From NCBI GenBank assembly GCA_029931535.1, contig JAQPZY010001688.1:1342501-1406500 (forward strand): a DNA stretch of 64,000 nucleotides, written 5' to 3'. The stretch is from Margaritifera margaritifera (taxonomy: Eukaryota > Mollusca > Bivalvia > Unionida > Margaritiferidae). A program made the position numbers and the translations under genes. This document shows, in pieces, positions 36,262 through 47,396 of the stretch. The notes below the pieces were generated by a model. The model was not told the origin of the DNA, did no database searches, and was given only the letters and a program-made list of their open reading frames with translations. Each line of letters begins with the position of its first letter. Position 1 is the stretch's first letter.

Positions 36262-39200
36262 GTGATCGTCGTCCTCGTGTTTCCCGCCCGCTTCAAGATG
36301 GCTTCAGGCAAACTTCCAGTGCCTTTTCCAATGGAAGTGAAGGGTAATCTAAGGGATAACTGGACTTTCTTTGAATCTCAATGGGACAATTATGAGATAG
36401 CAACAGGTCTGGATATAAAAGAAGACAATATTCGCGCGGCTACTCTGTTGAGTGTTATGGGCAGAGAGTGCTATCGAATTTTTCAACATTTAGATATTCC
36501 GGACGGCGATCGGAAGAAGGTGAGTACAATACTCAAAGCACTAAAGGAACATTTCATTCCAAAGACAAACGTCATATATGAACGATATGTTTTCAATACA
36601 TCCGATCAATTACAAAACGAAGGTGTAGACGTCTACGTTACCAGGCTTAGGGGTCTCTCCAACTCATGTGAATTTGGCACGCTACAAAGCCAAATGATTC
36701 GTGATAGAATAGTGTTAGGCACCAGAGACAGTGGAGCAAGGTCACGCATGCTTCGTGAACCGGACTTAACATTTGAGAAAGCGGTAGACATGTGTAGAGC
36801 TAGCGAGATAGCAGATAGCCAAATGAGGAAACTTTCTTCTACCGAAGAAGTGAACTATGCGTCGAAACAAAAAGTCAAACATGAAAAAAAGAAGCATACT
36901 TCAGAAATGGAAGAACAGAGTAACTGTCGGTACTGTGGTGGAACACACGCCAAGCGAGAATGTCCAGCGTATGGAAAGGTGTGCTCAAAATGCAAGAAAA
37001 AGAACCATTTTGCAAAAGTCTGTCTTCAAAGCTCGAGACCAAAAGTTAACAGTGTAGAAGAAACGGACAGTAGTAGTGATGAGTCAATCTATACACTGAA
37101 TGCCCTTACCGATAAGCAGTGGTTTGTAAACGTAACCATGTCAATGCCGAACACTCCAAATAAGAAGTCAATCAAGTGTCAAATAGACACTGGTGCGTCA
37201 TGCAACGTAATATCAATCAGTGTTCTATCACGCATAGCAAAACAGAAAAAGCCAAGAATGGTGCCAACAAAAACGAAGCTGAAATTATATGATGGGAGCA
37301 CATTATTACCAGTTGGAAAATGCGTAATTAAATGTACTGTAGGTCAAGTAAAAAAAAATCTGGAATTTCATGTTGTGGAGATTGCCGGCAAAGATGCTAC
37401 AACATTATTGTCAGCAGCAGCTAGCGCAAAGTTGGGCATCATCACTGTAAACGTGGTAAACAGTGTGGTGCAAACTACCGAGACAATACTAACCAAGGAA
37501 GTCATTTTTGAAGATTATAGTCATGTGTTTGATGGCCTTGGATGCCTACCAGGGACATACAGCATTGAAATTGATAAAACTATAAAACCGGTTCAGCATC
37601 AGCCTAGACGGGTACCAGTTGCCCAGAAAGCAGAAGTGAAAGCAGAAATCGAACGACTAGTGACCAAAGGGATCATTACAAAAGTGGTGGAACCTACTGA
37701 CTGGATTAGTAGTATGGTAGTTGTAAGAAAACCAAAAAAGCTCAGGGTGTGTTTGGATCCTAAAGATCTTAACAAAGCCATAAAGCGTTCCAAGTACATG
37801 ATGCCGACAATTGATGACATTCTTCCTAAAGTGTCAAAAGCCAAAGTATTTACAGTTCTTGATGCAAAGGATGGATTTTGGCAAGTAAAACTTGAAGAAA
37901 AAAGTAGCTACCTTACAACATTCTGGACTCCATTTGGCCGATATAGGTGGTTACGTCTCCCTTTTGGAATTTCGTCTGCACCAGAGGAATTTCAGCGCAG
38001 ACAACACGATGCTTTAGAAGGGCTACAAGGTACTGAAGTTATCGTGGACGATATTTTGGTATATGGTCAAGGCGAAACCATGGAAGAAGCCATAAGAGAT
38101 CATGATAAGAAACTGGTTAGTGTTCTAGAGCGAGCAAGAGCGGTAGGATTAAAGCTGAACAAGGACAAACTGAAGCTTAGACAAACTGAAGTAAGTTACA
38201 TGGGCCACATACTCACGTCCAGTGGTATACGTCCAGATCCAAAGAAGATACAAGCAATATTAGACATGCCGAAGCCAACCGACGTAAAAGGGGTACAGCG
38301 CTTTATTGGACTAGTGACATATCTTTCCAACTTCTTACCACATTTGTCAGAAGCATGTGAACCGTTGCGAAGATTGACAACAAAAGATAAATTGTGGTAT
38401 TGGCAATCACAACAAGAAGAAGCCTTTGACACCATAAAGCGACTAGTAACTGAGCAACCAGTGCTTAGATACTATGATTTGGAAGACGAAGTAACTCTAC
38501 AATGTGACGCGAGTGAAGCAGGGCTTGGAGCAACATTGCTTCAGAATGGACAACCAGTTGCATTTGCCTCAAGAGCGTTAAGCACTGCAGAAAAACATTA
38601 TGCACAGATCGAGAAAGAGTGCTTAGCAATAGTATTCGCGTGTGAACGGTTTGAACATTATATATATGGTCGTTCTCAAGTCACTGTTCATACAGATCAC
38701 AAACCTCTAGAAACAATCTATGGAAAACCACTGTTAAATGCGCCAAAGAGGTTACAACGTATGCTCTTAAGACTGCAGAAATACAGTTTATGTATTCAAT
38801 ACACAAAAGGGACCGAGATGTACATAGCCGATACATTATCTAGAGCATTCTTACCGACAACATGGAAGGACAATGATGACACTATTGAAGTTTTCAGCAT
38901 TCAACAGCAGAAGCTTGACCAAGATCTATCAGCAATTAACTTTGCTGAAACAGTTAATGTGACTGAACAGCGTTTTAAGCAAATTCAAGTACATTCATAC
39001 CAAGATGAAGCGTTACAAACACTAAAATCAGTTATTCTGGCAGGATGGCCAGATTCCAAAGCGGAAGTACCTGTCATAATTCGTGAATACTGGACGATTC
39101 GAGATGAATTAGCAGTCCAAGACGGGGTGGTTTTCAAGGGAGCCAGACTAATAGTGCCAAAGACACTTCGCAGTGAAATGCTTACGCGAATACATACAAG

Positions 39201-40167
39201 TCACATGGGGGTCGAGTCATGTCTAAGGAAATCTCGCGACACACTCTTCTGGCCAAATATGAACAGTGAAATTCGCGATCATGTTGAAAAATGTAGCGTA
39301 TGTAATGAATACAGTGCAAACCAACAGAAAGAGACGCTTATGACACATGATATTCCAGACAGGCCCTGGAGCAAGGTGGCCATTGATATTTTCACATTTA
39401 GGCAGTCAGACTACTTAGTTACAGTTGACTACTATTCAGATTTCTGGGAATTGGACTTATTACCAGACACAACCTCAGCTGCTATAATTAATTGTCTGAA
39501 AGGTCATTTTAGTAGGCACGGCATTCCAGATACTCTGATATCAGACAACGGTCCTCAGCTGTGTAGTGTGGAATTCAGTAAATTCTCACAACAATGGGAA
39601 TTCGACCATGCCACATCATCACCGTACCATAGCCAGTCAAACGGAAAGGCAGAGTCAGCTGTCAAAATTGCGAAGGGGTTGGTAAAAAGGGCCACTAAAA
39701 GCAACATGGATATTTGGAAGGCTATCCTCGACTGGAGAAACACCCCAACAGAAGGAATGGACAGCAGTCCAACGCAACGTTTAATGTCCAGGCGAACTAG
39801 AAACACATTGCCAATTTCAGACGAGCTTCTAAAACCGAAAGTAGTAGAAAACGTGCGACAGAAGAAAATGCTGAAACACCAGCAGTCCAAGTTCCAGTAC
39901 GACAAAGGAGCAAAGGACTTGCCAGAGTTGGTGATCGGACAATCTGTCCGTATGGCGCCTCTACCAAATGATCGAGAGAGAAAATGGCGGCTCGGAACCT
40001 GTATGGAACAACATTCACCACGATCATATGTAGTCGATGTAAATGGGCATCTATACAGAAGGAACCGAAAGTACATCAGGGCTACATCAGAAGCCATTCC
40101 AGAGCCAATGATCAGTGATCCAAGTGTTTTCAATGATCAAAAGTGTGTAAAAAAAAACAGCTTATGA
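36262..40167 (+). CDS. Gag-Pol polyprotein, single ORF
   Basis: 1301 codons are open from 36262. The ATG at 36298 (codon 13, context AAGATGG) is the likelier start. Numbering from 36262: a gag capsid-like region (about 20-200); two zinc knuckles (CRYCGGTHAKREC and CSKCKKKNHFAKVC, 222-254); aspartic protease with D309-T-G-A; reverse transcriptase with LDAKDGFWQV and catalytic IVDDI (D596, D597); RNase H with CDASEAGLG (D749); integrase HHCC (H978 to C1011 and C1014); and the core D1042, D1095, E1131 with the expected 35-residue D-E spacing. The polyprotein directs packaging, reverse transcription and integration. A nine-A run at 40149-40157 moves the reading frame, so it stops at 40167. The alternative frame stays open for about 77 more codons, to 40399, and looks like the natural C-terminus. 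Confidence 0.92.
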   Translation: MIVVLVFPARFKMASGKLPVPFPMEVKGNLRDNWTFFESQWDNYEIATGLDIKEDNIRAATLLSVMGRECYRIFQHLDIPDGDRKKVSTILKALKEHFIPKTNVIYERYVFNTSDQLQNEGVDVYVTRLRGLSNSCEFGTLQSQMIRDRIVLGTRDSGARSRMLREPDLTFEKAVDMCRASEIADSQMRKLSSTEEVNYASKQKVKHEKKKHTSEMEEQSNCRYCGGTHAKRECPAYGKVCSKCKKKNHFAKVCLQSSRPKVNSVEETDSSSDESIYTLNALTDKQWFVNVTMSMPNTPNKKSIKCQIDTGASCNVISISVLSRIAKQKKPRMVPTKTKLKLYDGSTLLPVGKCVIKCTVGQVKKNLEFHVVEIAGKDATTLLSAAASAKLGIITVNVVNSVVQTTETILTKEVIFEDYSHVFDGLGCLPGTYSIEIDKTIKPVQHQPRRVPVAQKAEVKAEIERLVTKGIITKVVEPTDWISSMVVVRKPKKLRVCLDPKDLNKAIKRSKYMMPTIDDILPKVSKAKVFTVLDAKDGFWQVKLEEKSSYLTTFWTPFGRYRWLRLPFGISSAPEEFQRRQHDALEGLQGTEVIVDDILVYGQGETMEEAIRDHDKKLVSVLERARAVGLKLNKDKLKLRQTEVSYMGHILTSSGIRPDPKKIQAILDMPKPTDVKGVQRFIGLVTYLSNFLPHLSEACEPLRRLTTKDKLWYWQSQQEEAFDTIKRLVTEQPVLRYYDLEDEVTLQCDASEAGLGATLLQNGQPVAFASRALSTAEKHYAQIEKECLAIVFACERFEHYIYGRSQVTVHTDHKPLETIYGKPLLNAPKRLQRMLLRLQKYSLCIQYTKGTEMYIADTLSRAFLPTTWKDNDDTIEVFSIQQQKLDQDLSAINFAETVNVTEQRFKQIQVHSYQDEALQTLKSVILAGWPDSKAEVPVIIREYWTIRDELAVQDGVVFKGARLIVPKTLRSEMLTRIHTSHMGVESCLRKSRDTLFWPNMNSEIRDHVEKCSVCNEYSANQQKETLMTHDIPDRPWSKVAIDIFTFRQSDYLVTVDYYSDFWELDLLPDTTSAAIINCLKGHFSRHGIPDTLISDNGPQLCSVEFSKFSQQWEFDHATSSPYHSQSNGKAESAVKIAKGLVKRATKSNMDIWKAILDWRNTPTEGMDSSPTQRLMSRRTRNTLPISDELLKPKVVENVRQKKMLKHQQSKFQYDKGAKDLPELVIGQSVRMAPLPNDRERKWRLGTCMEQHSPRSYVVDVNGHLYRRNRKYIRATSEAIPEPMISDPSVFNDQKCVKKNSL

Positions 40168-40551
40168 AGAGCAAAGTACAAGTGAATCTAGTGTCAAGTC
40201 TAGTAAAAATACAGCCACTAGTGAAGAAGTAAATATGGAAGGCAAAAGTTCTCAGTGTAAAGAAAATTCAATTCATGTGGAATCATCGCCCAAACCAAAA
40301 GCAGTGAGCGGACATCCTGTGGTCAATCTCGAAAACTCATACAAATCAACAAGGACCAGAAACATTAAACCGCCAAAGAAATATGAAGATTTTGTCTAAG
40401 AACATGTGTACTCAGAAATAGACTAGTTAAGTTAGTTATTGTTAGACATAAGTCAAGTTCTTTAAGCTGTATTATCATACACAGTGAGTGTTTTAATTTT
40501 TTTTGTTTTTACATGTACAAAGTTTCGTTATTTCTTTGTTTTTTTTTTGTG

Positions 40552-40565
40552 AAAAGAAGGAAGGA
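40552..40565 (+). promoter_or_regulatory. Polypurine tract
   Basis: GAAAAGAAGGAAGGA abuts the 3' LTR start TGTTAGG. Confidence 0.8.
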
Positions 40566-40685
40566 TGTTAGGATATACAGTAAATAGATTTACTGAGAGC
40601 ATATTTAGATTAACACCGTACTATCAATGTTTACTGTGTACTACGTCATCAAAGGGGAATATAAAGAAAGCTACCACATGAAACA
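40566..40685 (+). repeat. 3' LTR
   Basis: 120 bp, nearly identical to 35973-36092, followed by the AAAAT target duplication at 40686-40690. Confidence 0.92.
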
Positions 40686-41277
40686 AAAATATTACTCATT
40701 TTTCTTATGTCTTGTGGCATTTGCAGTAATTATAAACTAACTATATACATATATTTAAAAAATTAGAATATGTAAAGTAGAAAAATCCAGATGAAAAATT
40801 ATGAAATCCACTGAATTCAATGCAGATGTTGCACTTATAACTTTAACAAGTTATTCTCTAAACGTGGAATCTGGATTTGCATAGAAACGAATCGTTAAAA
40901 CCATTTCTGTATAACAAGATCTTATTTGAAGCAGGTTCTCGTAAATTACTGGCTACTTCTTTCATACCTTAAAGTAAACAACCCCAACACATCATACTGT
41001 AATCTGGGCTTTAACCAGACCTAAATCCCCTCGTATCCAACGTGCCAGATCTCAAAATGTCCGTTCTAAAATTTTATCCAGGACAAAATATTCATAATAT
41101 TCTCTGGCTTCTCAATAGGCCATCAATCTAATAGATCCGAGAAAATCCTTTATTTTATCCTAGTTATTTTCTTTTAATAATGTGCTTTTTAAATTATTTT
41201 CGTCTGGTGGATTATTTATTGTTTATTTACAAAAAAATTTTTTTTTAAAAATAGCAAATTGCCGGTTGTAGTGTGCT
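40686..41277. repeat. Right part of repeat R
   Basis: From ACTCATTTTTCTTATGTCTT to TTGCCGGTTGTAGTGTGCTA it follows 56334-56899 closely. Both ends agree, so this is a ~620-bp dispersed repeat into which the Steamer-like element inserted. Confidence 0.85.
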
Positions 41278-44011
41278 ACACAGCGTACAAAAGCGACCTT
41301 GCCCTTGGAAATGGAGTAACACTGAATTTTAGTATGTTCTTTCAACAGGGATTTCTTCTGGATTACATTGGAACTATCGTCCATCACAGTACGTGATACT
41401 ATGGCGGACAGATGATTAAAACATTCTTTTAGGCAAGGTAGGATTTTTGAAAATATTTTGAATAACACCAAAAACAAAAAGAAAAAAAAAAAAAAAAAAA
41501 ACTTTGGACATATAAAGAAATCCTGGTCAAAGTTCATCTCAAGCTCTTGAAATTGCCTGTTAAACTTCGAGAGAGGAAAAAACTAAACAAAACAATACAT
41601 TGTAGGTTTTACAGAAAACAAATTGTGCTGGACTGGAGCATGGTTAAAAGGCCAATGTTTTGATGCGCAACGTTAAGGAGACCAGGTTAATTGCACATCA
41701 AATCTGTCACCAGTTGCACCACATTTAGACTATGCAATGGTAAAAGAAATAGGTAACAAGTTAGTGCTGCAATAAATTCTCATTAGACATGCAACATCAG
41801 ATGGAGATGATCAGGATGCTGCTGGTTTTCAGGATACTTGCAGCATCCTATATCCAATGTGAAAAGTAGAACGATTGTCGGACCCCACTCATCTGGGTCG
41901 TTCCCAGTTCAAACGGTACAATTCTGCAGCCTTCAATGAAAATGTTTCCTGGAATAGGAACAAGAGAACGAAAAAAAGCTAAAACAGAAGATTCTCAGTC
42001 AAGATGTTAAAGCCCGCTGCAGTTTGATCTTTAAACGAATAATGGAGGACACGGGTGGTAATGTTAGAACTATCAAATGTCAAGTTACCCAAGTACTGGA
42101 TGCCACTATGCGAAGTTATTCTGGGGACTGCAACAACTGTCGGCATTATTCTAAGGTCCGGGGTGGGGGTGAGGAAGTACTAACAGTTAATGAATACGAT
42201 GAACATTCGTGGGCCCTCATCGAGTGACTCCTCTAACATGACAGAAAATGGTAAGAATATTCTCCTGGAAGTGCTGAAAGTTAAACTTTCCGGTGATGTT
42301 GAACAAAGACTGTGACTTAACATAAACACGCAGAAATGTGAGGCTGTGAACAGGTCTATCAGTGTTCCATTACCTAAAAATGTTAAACTATTCAAGAAAC
42401 TTCGAACTACGAATGCATTCAACACTACACCGACTTAATAACAGACTTGGATCATCACTGAAAACAGAGATCAAACACTTGCGAGGTATACTTCCACAAA
42501 GGACTCGGAGATCTCTAGAGCAAATGGATAAAAACTGTGCTTACCATCAGAAATATCAAAAGCATCCAGAAACCAGGAGACGTGTTTGGCCTGAACTTTG
42601 TGAAGCTTGTTGTTTCCTTTGAAGAGTGCAAGGAAAACCTCACTTTGCAAGGGGAAACCTAAGGAAAAATGTAATTTGCCGAAAATAATAGGCGCGTTTT
42701 AAGAAGCAAGTAATAATTTTTTTTTTAAAGCTGAAAATGATTACTTGTGTTCATCTTTATATTTCAGCTACCAGTTCAGGTGGCGCTCGACAGTTTCATG
42801 CTTTGCAGAATTTTTTTTTTTTTGTTGTTGAAGAAATTGAACTTCCCAGGCTTTCCTCACTGGTTATCATGACTATCTAAAAAAGAGCTTGTATATCTTT
42901 GGTATTGTTAAAGCAACTTTTAATTCCCTTTATTTTGATGTATGCTTGATGCGTGTAATTTGTTTTAAAGAGTATAGAACTTGACCTTACTTCAGATGTG
43001 CACGTATAAAAAAACTGCTTGCTTCGCTTGATCATTTTCACTTCCTGGACTTTAAAGGTAAATCGTTAAAAAAAAAAAAAAAAAAAAAAAGCGGTCAATT
43101 TTTTAAAAATATATTTTGTAATTCATTCATTGCACTTTCAGAAGCTGGTTTTGCCTACTTTGGGAAAACTTGTTTTCCCTATTTCAATAATTGCTAAAGT
43201 TGGTGTACTTTGGACTAATTCAGGCAAATTTTTCAAGCACATGGGAGCAGCCATTTTGGTCAGCTGTGTGCTAAGATCATGTACAATTTCCGCAAGTACA
43301 ATATATAAAGAAATTTCAGCCATAGAACATGAAAGTAGCAGAGAGGTCTGCCAACATTCTCTCCACAGTGCATGTAGCAAATGCGAACAACTTCACCTTG
43401 CACATGTCGCTCTATCTGTAGAGCGCCACCATAAAGACCACATAGGTATTATTATTGTAAGATTTAATTTTGGTTGTATAGCTGAAACATTTAAGTCGCA
43501 AGCATCTAAACAGGTATGACCAAAGGAATTTTAGAGTGAGAAAAAGTTAAAGATGTGTAAGGTTAGATAGGGCGGGCTGAATGGAAATAACAGAATCAAT
43601 AGCTACCATTATCAGGTTTCAACTTTGCAAGAAGTGGTGAGGAGGAATTTGGAAAACACACCACCATCAGGGACAGTTGAAAAGATAAGGTTGTGGGAGT
43701 CGGGAAATCAATGAAAAATCTTGGTAACTGGGTCACATTCTTCCAAAATGCTGGGTCATCATTATTAGTTACTAGGTGGTCTCTATTGCCCATCCTTCAT
43801 TTTAGTAAGGGTTAGCCAATCATATTCTGTATGCAAGGTAAGTGGGTGTTGGTATGTGATATAGTATATATAGGTAGACTGGGAGAAAATAAAGAGAGGA
43901 TGGAAGAGGCGAAATAAGAATAACCAAGCCTAAAAATTTTACTATTTAAACACTGGAAAGGTGGACAGGAAATTAGTATCTATCTCTCTATCTAATTTAT
44001 ATACATATACA
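41278..44011. other. Mostly non-coding stretch with unidentified ORFs
   Basis: A coding-like relic may lie at about 41900-42620: a frame at 42024-42227 with Cys-rich YSGDCNNCRHYSKV, and one at 42362-42622. I cannot assign a family. A 129-codon frame at 43130-43519 and its antisense overlap have no recognised domain. Poly-A and poly-T runs occur at 41480, 42822 and 43071. Confidence 0.4.
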
Positions 44012-44012
44012 T

Positions 44013-44087
<75 letters not shown>
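44012..44087. repeat. (AC)n(AT)n microsatellite
   Basis: About 20 bp of AC runs into about 57 bp of AT. Confidence 0.97.
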
Positions 44088-44090
<3 letters not shown>

Positions 44091-44229
44091 GTTGTCGAAA
44101 ATGACTTGGTCATTTGTTCCCTACCACTGTTGTCTCCTCATCCCGAGCCCATAGGGTTCCATCAGGACAGAAGAAATCTCGGGTTAAACGTGGCGGAGAA
44201 TTCGGGTAGCTGACCTTTCGGTCCAGCTG

Positions 44230-45370
44230 GAACTGGAGAAAAAATGGCTTCCGGGAGAGATTTCATAACTTATCATCATTCTCTGGGGACTAAGACAGTG
44301 CAAAAGTGCGGTTTTCAAAATTTGAAAAATTCTGCAAAGCCAAAAAAAAACTACGAGAAGATGAAAAAGCAGCACATCTGGCCTTGTGTGTATCTGGTGA
44401 AGCAGAAAATTGGCTATATTCATTCCCAAAGGAAGCTCAGACCGATTTTACAGCACTGTCACAAAAATGTACGGAGAGATTCTTCCCATCCGAAATCTCA
44501 AGGCACAATCGAGTGAGAGATTTGTATTCAGTGGTGCAGGGAAGTCACACTGTGCCGTGTTGTCTGGAAAAGGTAAAATCAAAAGGGATGGACCTGGTAA
44601 GATCAACATCAGAAATCTTTGAAATCATTGCAATAAATGGACTTGATCCAAGTGTCAGATCATTCGTCTTGTCCGAGGACGCCAAGAGACTGGAAGATGT
44701 TGCCAAATATGGAAGCATGACTCATTCCGCAGAGACAGTCAATACCAAACAGCTATTAGAGATCTTGTACTTAAAATCAAAAATTCAAGAACATAAGCTC
44801 AAAAACAATTCTCTTAGCACCCTACAGAAGGAAAGGAGCAAAAAGAAGGTTGAAACCGTTGGGGGTGCAAGGGAGACAACACGCCCATGTTACCAACGTG
44901 GTGGGTACCGCCATACGGCATCAGAATGTAGACTCCGAAATGCAAGGTGCTCTATATGTAACAAAATGGGGTATATTAAGACTACATGTCGGTCTGTTCC
45001 ATACACACCACCAAAAGTTAAGTCAAGATAAGGACATGTGCCTATTACAGGGCCTCATACACAAAGCACCAGGGATAGGCAACTATTTTTTGATAAGGTT
45101 GGGGAAAATGCAGGTCATAAAGATAAAGGAAATAGTGAATTAAATTGCACCTTAGTCAGAAGCATGATAAATATTAGACTGGTAGATAAATGTTTCAGGC
45201 TTTAATAAATACAGGTGCTCAGGTGTCGTCATGCATTTCGGAGAAGGCATACAGATATTCAGGGTTATCTAAGGACTATTCTTTGGAAAAATCAGATTTT
45301 GTAAATTTGCGGGGTGCAGACTGAAAAGGTATCACTACTAAAGGACAGGTGATACTAACTATACCATACT
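44230..45370 (+). pseudogene. LTR-retrotransposon gag and protease remnant
   Basis: The frame at 44306-45031 (241 codons) reads as a gag capsid: KKLREDEKAAHLALCVSGEA, NWLYSFPKEAQTDFTALSQK. Two degraded knuckles follow, CYQRGGYRHTASEC (second Cys replaced by Arg) and CSICNKMGYIKTTC (His replaced by Tyr). An upstream piece at 44244-44300 lies in another frame. After a break, ALINTGAQVSSC at about 45199-45234 is the protease active site with the catalytic Asp changed to Asn. Homology stops near 45370. No RT, integrase or LTRs are seen. It differs from the Steamer-like element and is inactive. Confidence 0.7.
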
Positions 45371-45919
45371 GCATACCGCTCCGGGGTCTCTGTATTTGTT
45401 ACGGAAAATCGGCGAAAGTTTGCGTACGTTCCGGAAATACGGAAAAATATCCGTAAAAAACCCCCAAAAAACATCATTATCATAACAAAAGATTATGACA
45501 ACAAATTTTTTCATAATATCTGTAGAGCGCCCCTCAAAGCTACGAGTATGGGTGAAATTTTCTGCAGTAAACTTGAGGCTTTATCTGGCAATCGGCTCGA
45601 GATGGTGCCATTAGGTGTTGCAAAAGCAGCTGCATCTTTCAATCATTCTGTATACAGGGACGTATGTCAACGATATGATGCTCCGATTGGGATCTGTAAC
45701 GGTGCATCTTACTCCAGTCTCCCTCGTCTGTTCAATGTTAAAGTAGACAATTTACAGTTACGGTTCGAGCTCCCCCAGTTGTCAAATTACCGAAACATAT
45801 ATTGTAGTGCAGCTTAAGAAGTGAGAGGGCATAGTGACCGGTTTCATCATGTAAACACCTATCGAATATAATCTGGAGTTATTAAACTCTATAGTCTTTA
45901 AAACGGACTTCACAGAAAT
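45371..45919. other. Unassigned stretch with an 89-codon ORF
   Basis: The frame 45548-45817 (MGEIFCSKLEALSGNRLEMV...) shows no recognised motif. The preceding ~100 bp is rich in CGGAAA-type text. It may be part of a neighbouring element. Confidence 0.3.
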
Positions 45920-46545
45920 CATTACACCCCCACCCTCAATCAAAATGTAAGTGTAGAAGAAGTCATGATCCAGTTTCGAGGCCGGTTAGCATTTCGTTTG
46001 TATCTACCAGCCAAGCCAACAAAGTACAGGATCAAGGTATGAATAAGGGCTGACCCACTGGATGGTTACACAAACGAATGTCTGGCTTATACAGGTACGG
46101 CTCCTGGGAATAGAGAGGTAGAATTAACAACGTGTTGTCTTGGACCTAACACGAAAGATTTGGGGAAGATAACACATAATAAATGTAGACAACTTTTTCA
46201 CTAGTCACGATGTTTGAGAGGCTTCTTCGGACACGTACGTATGCACTTAGAACGGTAAGATCAAACAGAGGAGGATCTAATTTTCTTTACAGCTTCTTTA
46301 AAAGAGACGAGGGCTACGGTGAGGGCGTGGGTAATTTACAGCTTGTGTTTAGATGGACAAGAAGCAGATCCAGGAGCCATAGAGAAGACAGTGCAGCGCA
46401 CATCCTGAAATGGAGAAGTCAGAGAACCATCTGCCGGAGTATAACATCAACATGAATGGAGTGGACATTGCAGACAAGCTGAGGACACGATATAGCACAT
46501 ACTATGCACCCAAAAAATAGTGGTTGTACCTTTTTAGTTTTTATA
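45920..46545 (+). pseudogene. piggyBac transposase remnant 2
   Basis: Homologous to 35240-35830: VEEVMIQFRGRLAFRLYLPA, then a KPTKYRIKV block, then MFERLLRTRTYALRTVRSN at 46210-46265 and INMNGVDIADKLRTRYSTYY at about 46446-46503, followed by the APKK.WLY end. The first catalytic Asp is Glu here (VEEVM) and the second is not identifiable. Frames change several times and stops interrupt. It is an independent decayed copy, since the substitutions differ from remnant 1. Confidence 0.75.
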
Positions 46546-46603
46546 TCACCATCAACAGTGGCCTTGTACAAACGTGAGAATCCGATTAACGAATAAATGA
46601 TTA

Positions 46604-46697
46604 TCGAGCACGTTTTGTGCTTTTTATCGTTTGTTCTTGCCCTGGTTGACATGATGTTCCGATTTAATCAAACGGATAAAAGCACAAAACTTGCTCG
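46604..46697. repeat. Inverted repeat with ~28-bp arms
   Basis: TCGAGCACGTTTTGTGCTTT and its near-complement AAAGCACAAAACTTGCTCGA flank a ~37-nt loop. It lies about 60 bp beyond the piggyBac relic and might be that element's subterminal repeat. That link is inference. Confidence 0.7.
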
Positions 46698-47388
46698 ATT
46701 TCAAGATGAACCTGGCAAAACTGCTTATTGGAGACTACAGAGAAAATGACCGATCGTAGTTAAATGCAAGAGCAGGGTGCCACCAGAGCGTCTGGTGCTT
46801 ATTTGCATAAGATTCAGATTCAGAGCTGCTCGGAGCAAACCCTGGTGTTATTTGCAAACGCGCCCATTAATAACGCTTGGAGTCACGTGGTTCCAGGAAA
46901 TTACAGACGTTGTTTACGTTGTCGCTGGTGTTTTTTTATTTTAAAATAATTATTGTGAACCTATTATCAATAACTTATTTTAAAGTAAATTAGGACAGGA
47001 CAAGAATTTAAAGTAGAAAAATCACCAAAGGCTTCCGCTCAATTATAATAGTAAGTATTACTACAGTACTACTGTAATAATGACGACACGCACACGTCTG
47101 TCGATCTGTCTGTAACCCTTCAATCAGTACATTGCTGCTGCTGCCCTACAAAAATCCGTCTGAAGGATGGGCTACCCACTAGTGTATGTATGTTGTTACT
47201 AATCAGTTAGTAATACTGTTGTGTTTTTTATTAAGATAATCATATACTCTCTAGATGACGTAACTAGTCATAATAAAGCAAGTGTTGCCACAACAAATAC
47301 TAAATAAATAAAATAAAACTTCTATCCTGCCATTTCTATTACTATATGTGACATAATGACTTTCTATGGCGATCAAAATACGAGCAGC
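46698..47388. other. No recognisable gene
   Basis: AT-rich DNA with no domain or repeat structure that I can name. Confidence 0.5.
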
Positions 47389-47396
47389 ATGGATTT

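Larger units (their letters stand above)
35973..40685 (+). mobile_element. Steamer-like Gypsy (Mag lineage) LTR retrotransposon, near intact
   Basis: Length 4713 bp. Two 120-bp LTRs (35973-36092 and 40566-40685) begin TGTTA and end ACA. They differ at two positions by eye. AAAAT flanks both ends (35968-35972 and 40686-40690) as a 5-bp target duplication. A primer site, a single fused gag-pol ORF and a polypurine tract are present in order. Short LTRs, one fused ORF and a leucine-tRNA-type primer site match the Steamer/Mag elements described in bivalves. The low LTR divergence implies a recent insertion. The only visible lesion is a one-base change near the C-terminus. Confidence 0.9.

Noticed and set aside
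39555..40133. 192-codon minus-strand ORF
   Set aside because: It is the antisense shadow of the Steamer-like integrase, which has full catalytic motifs.
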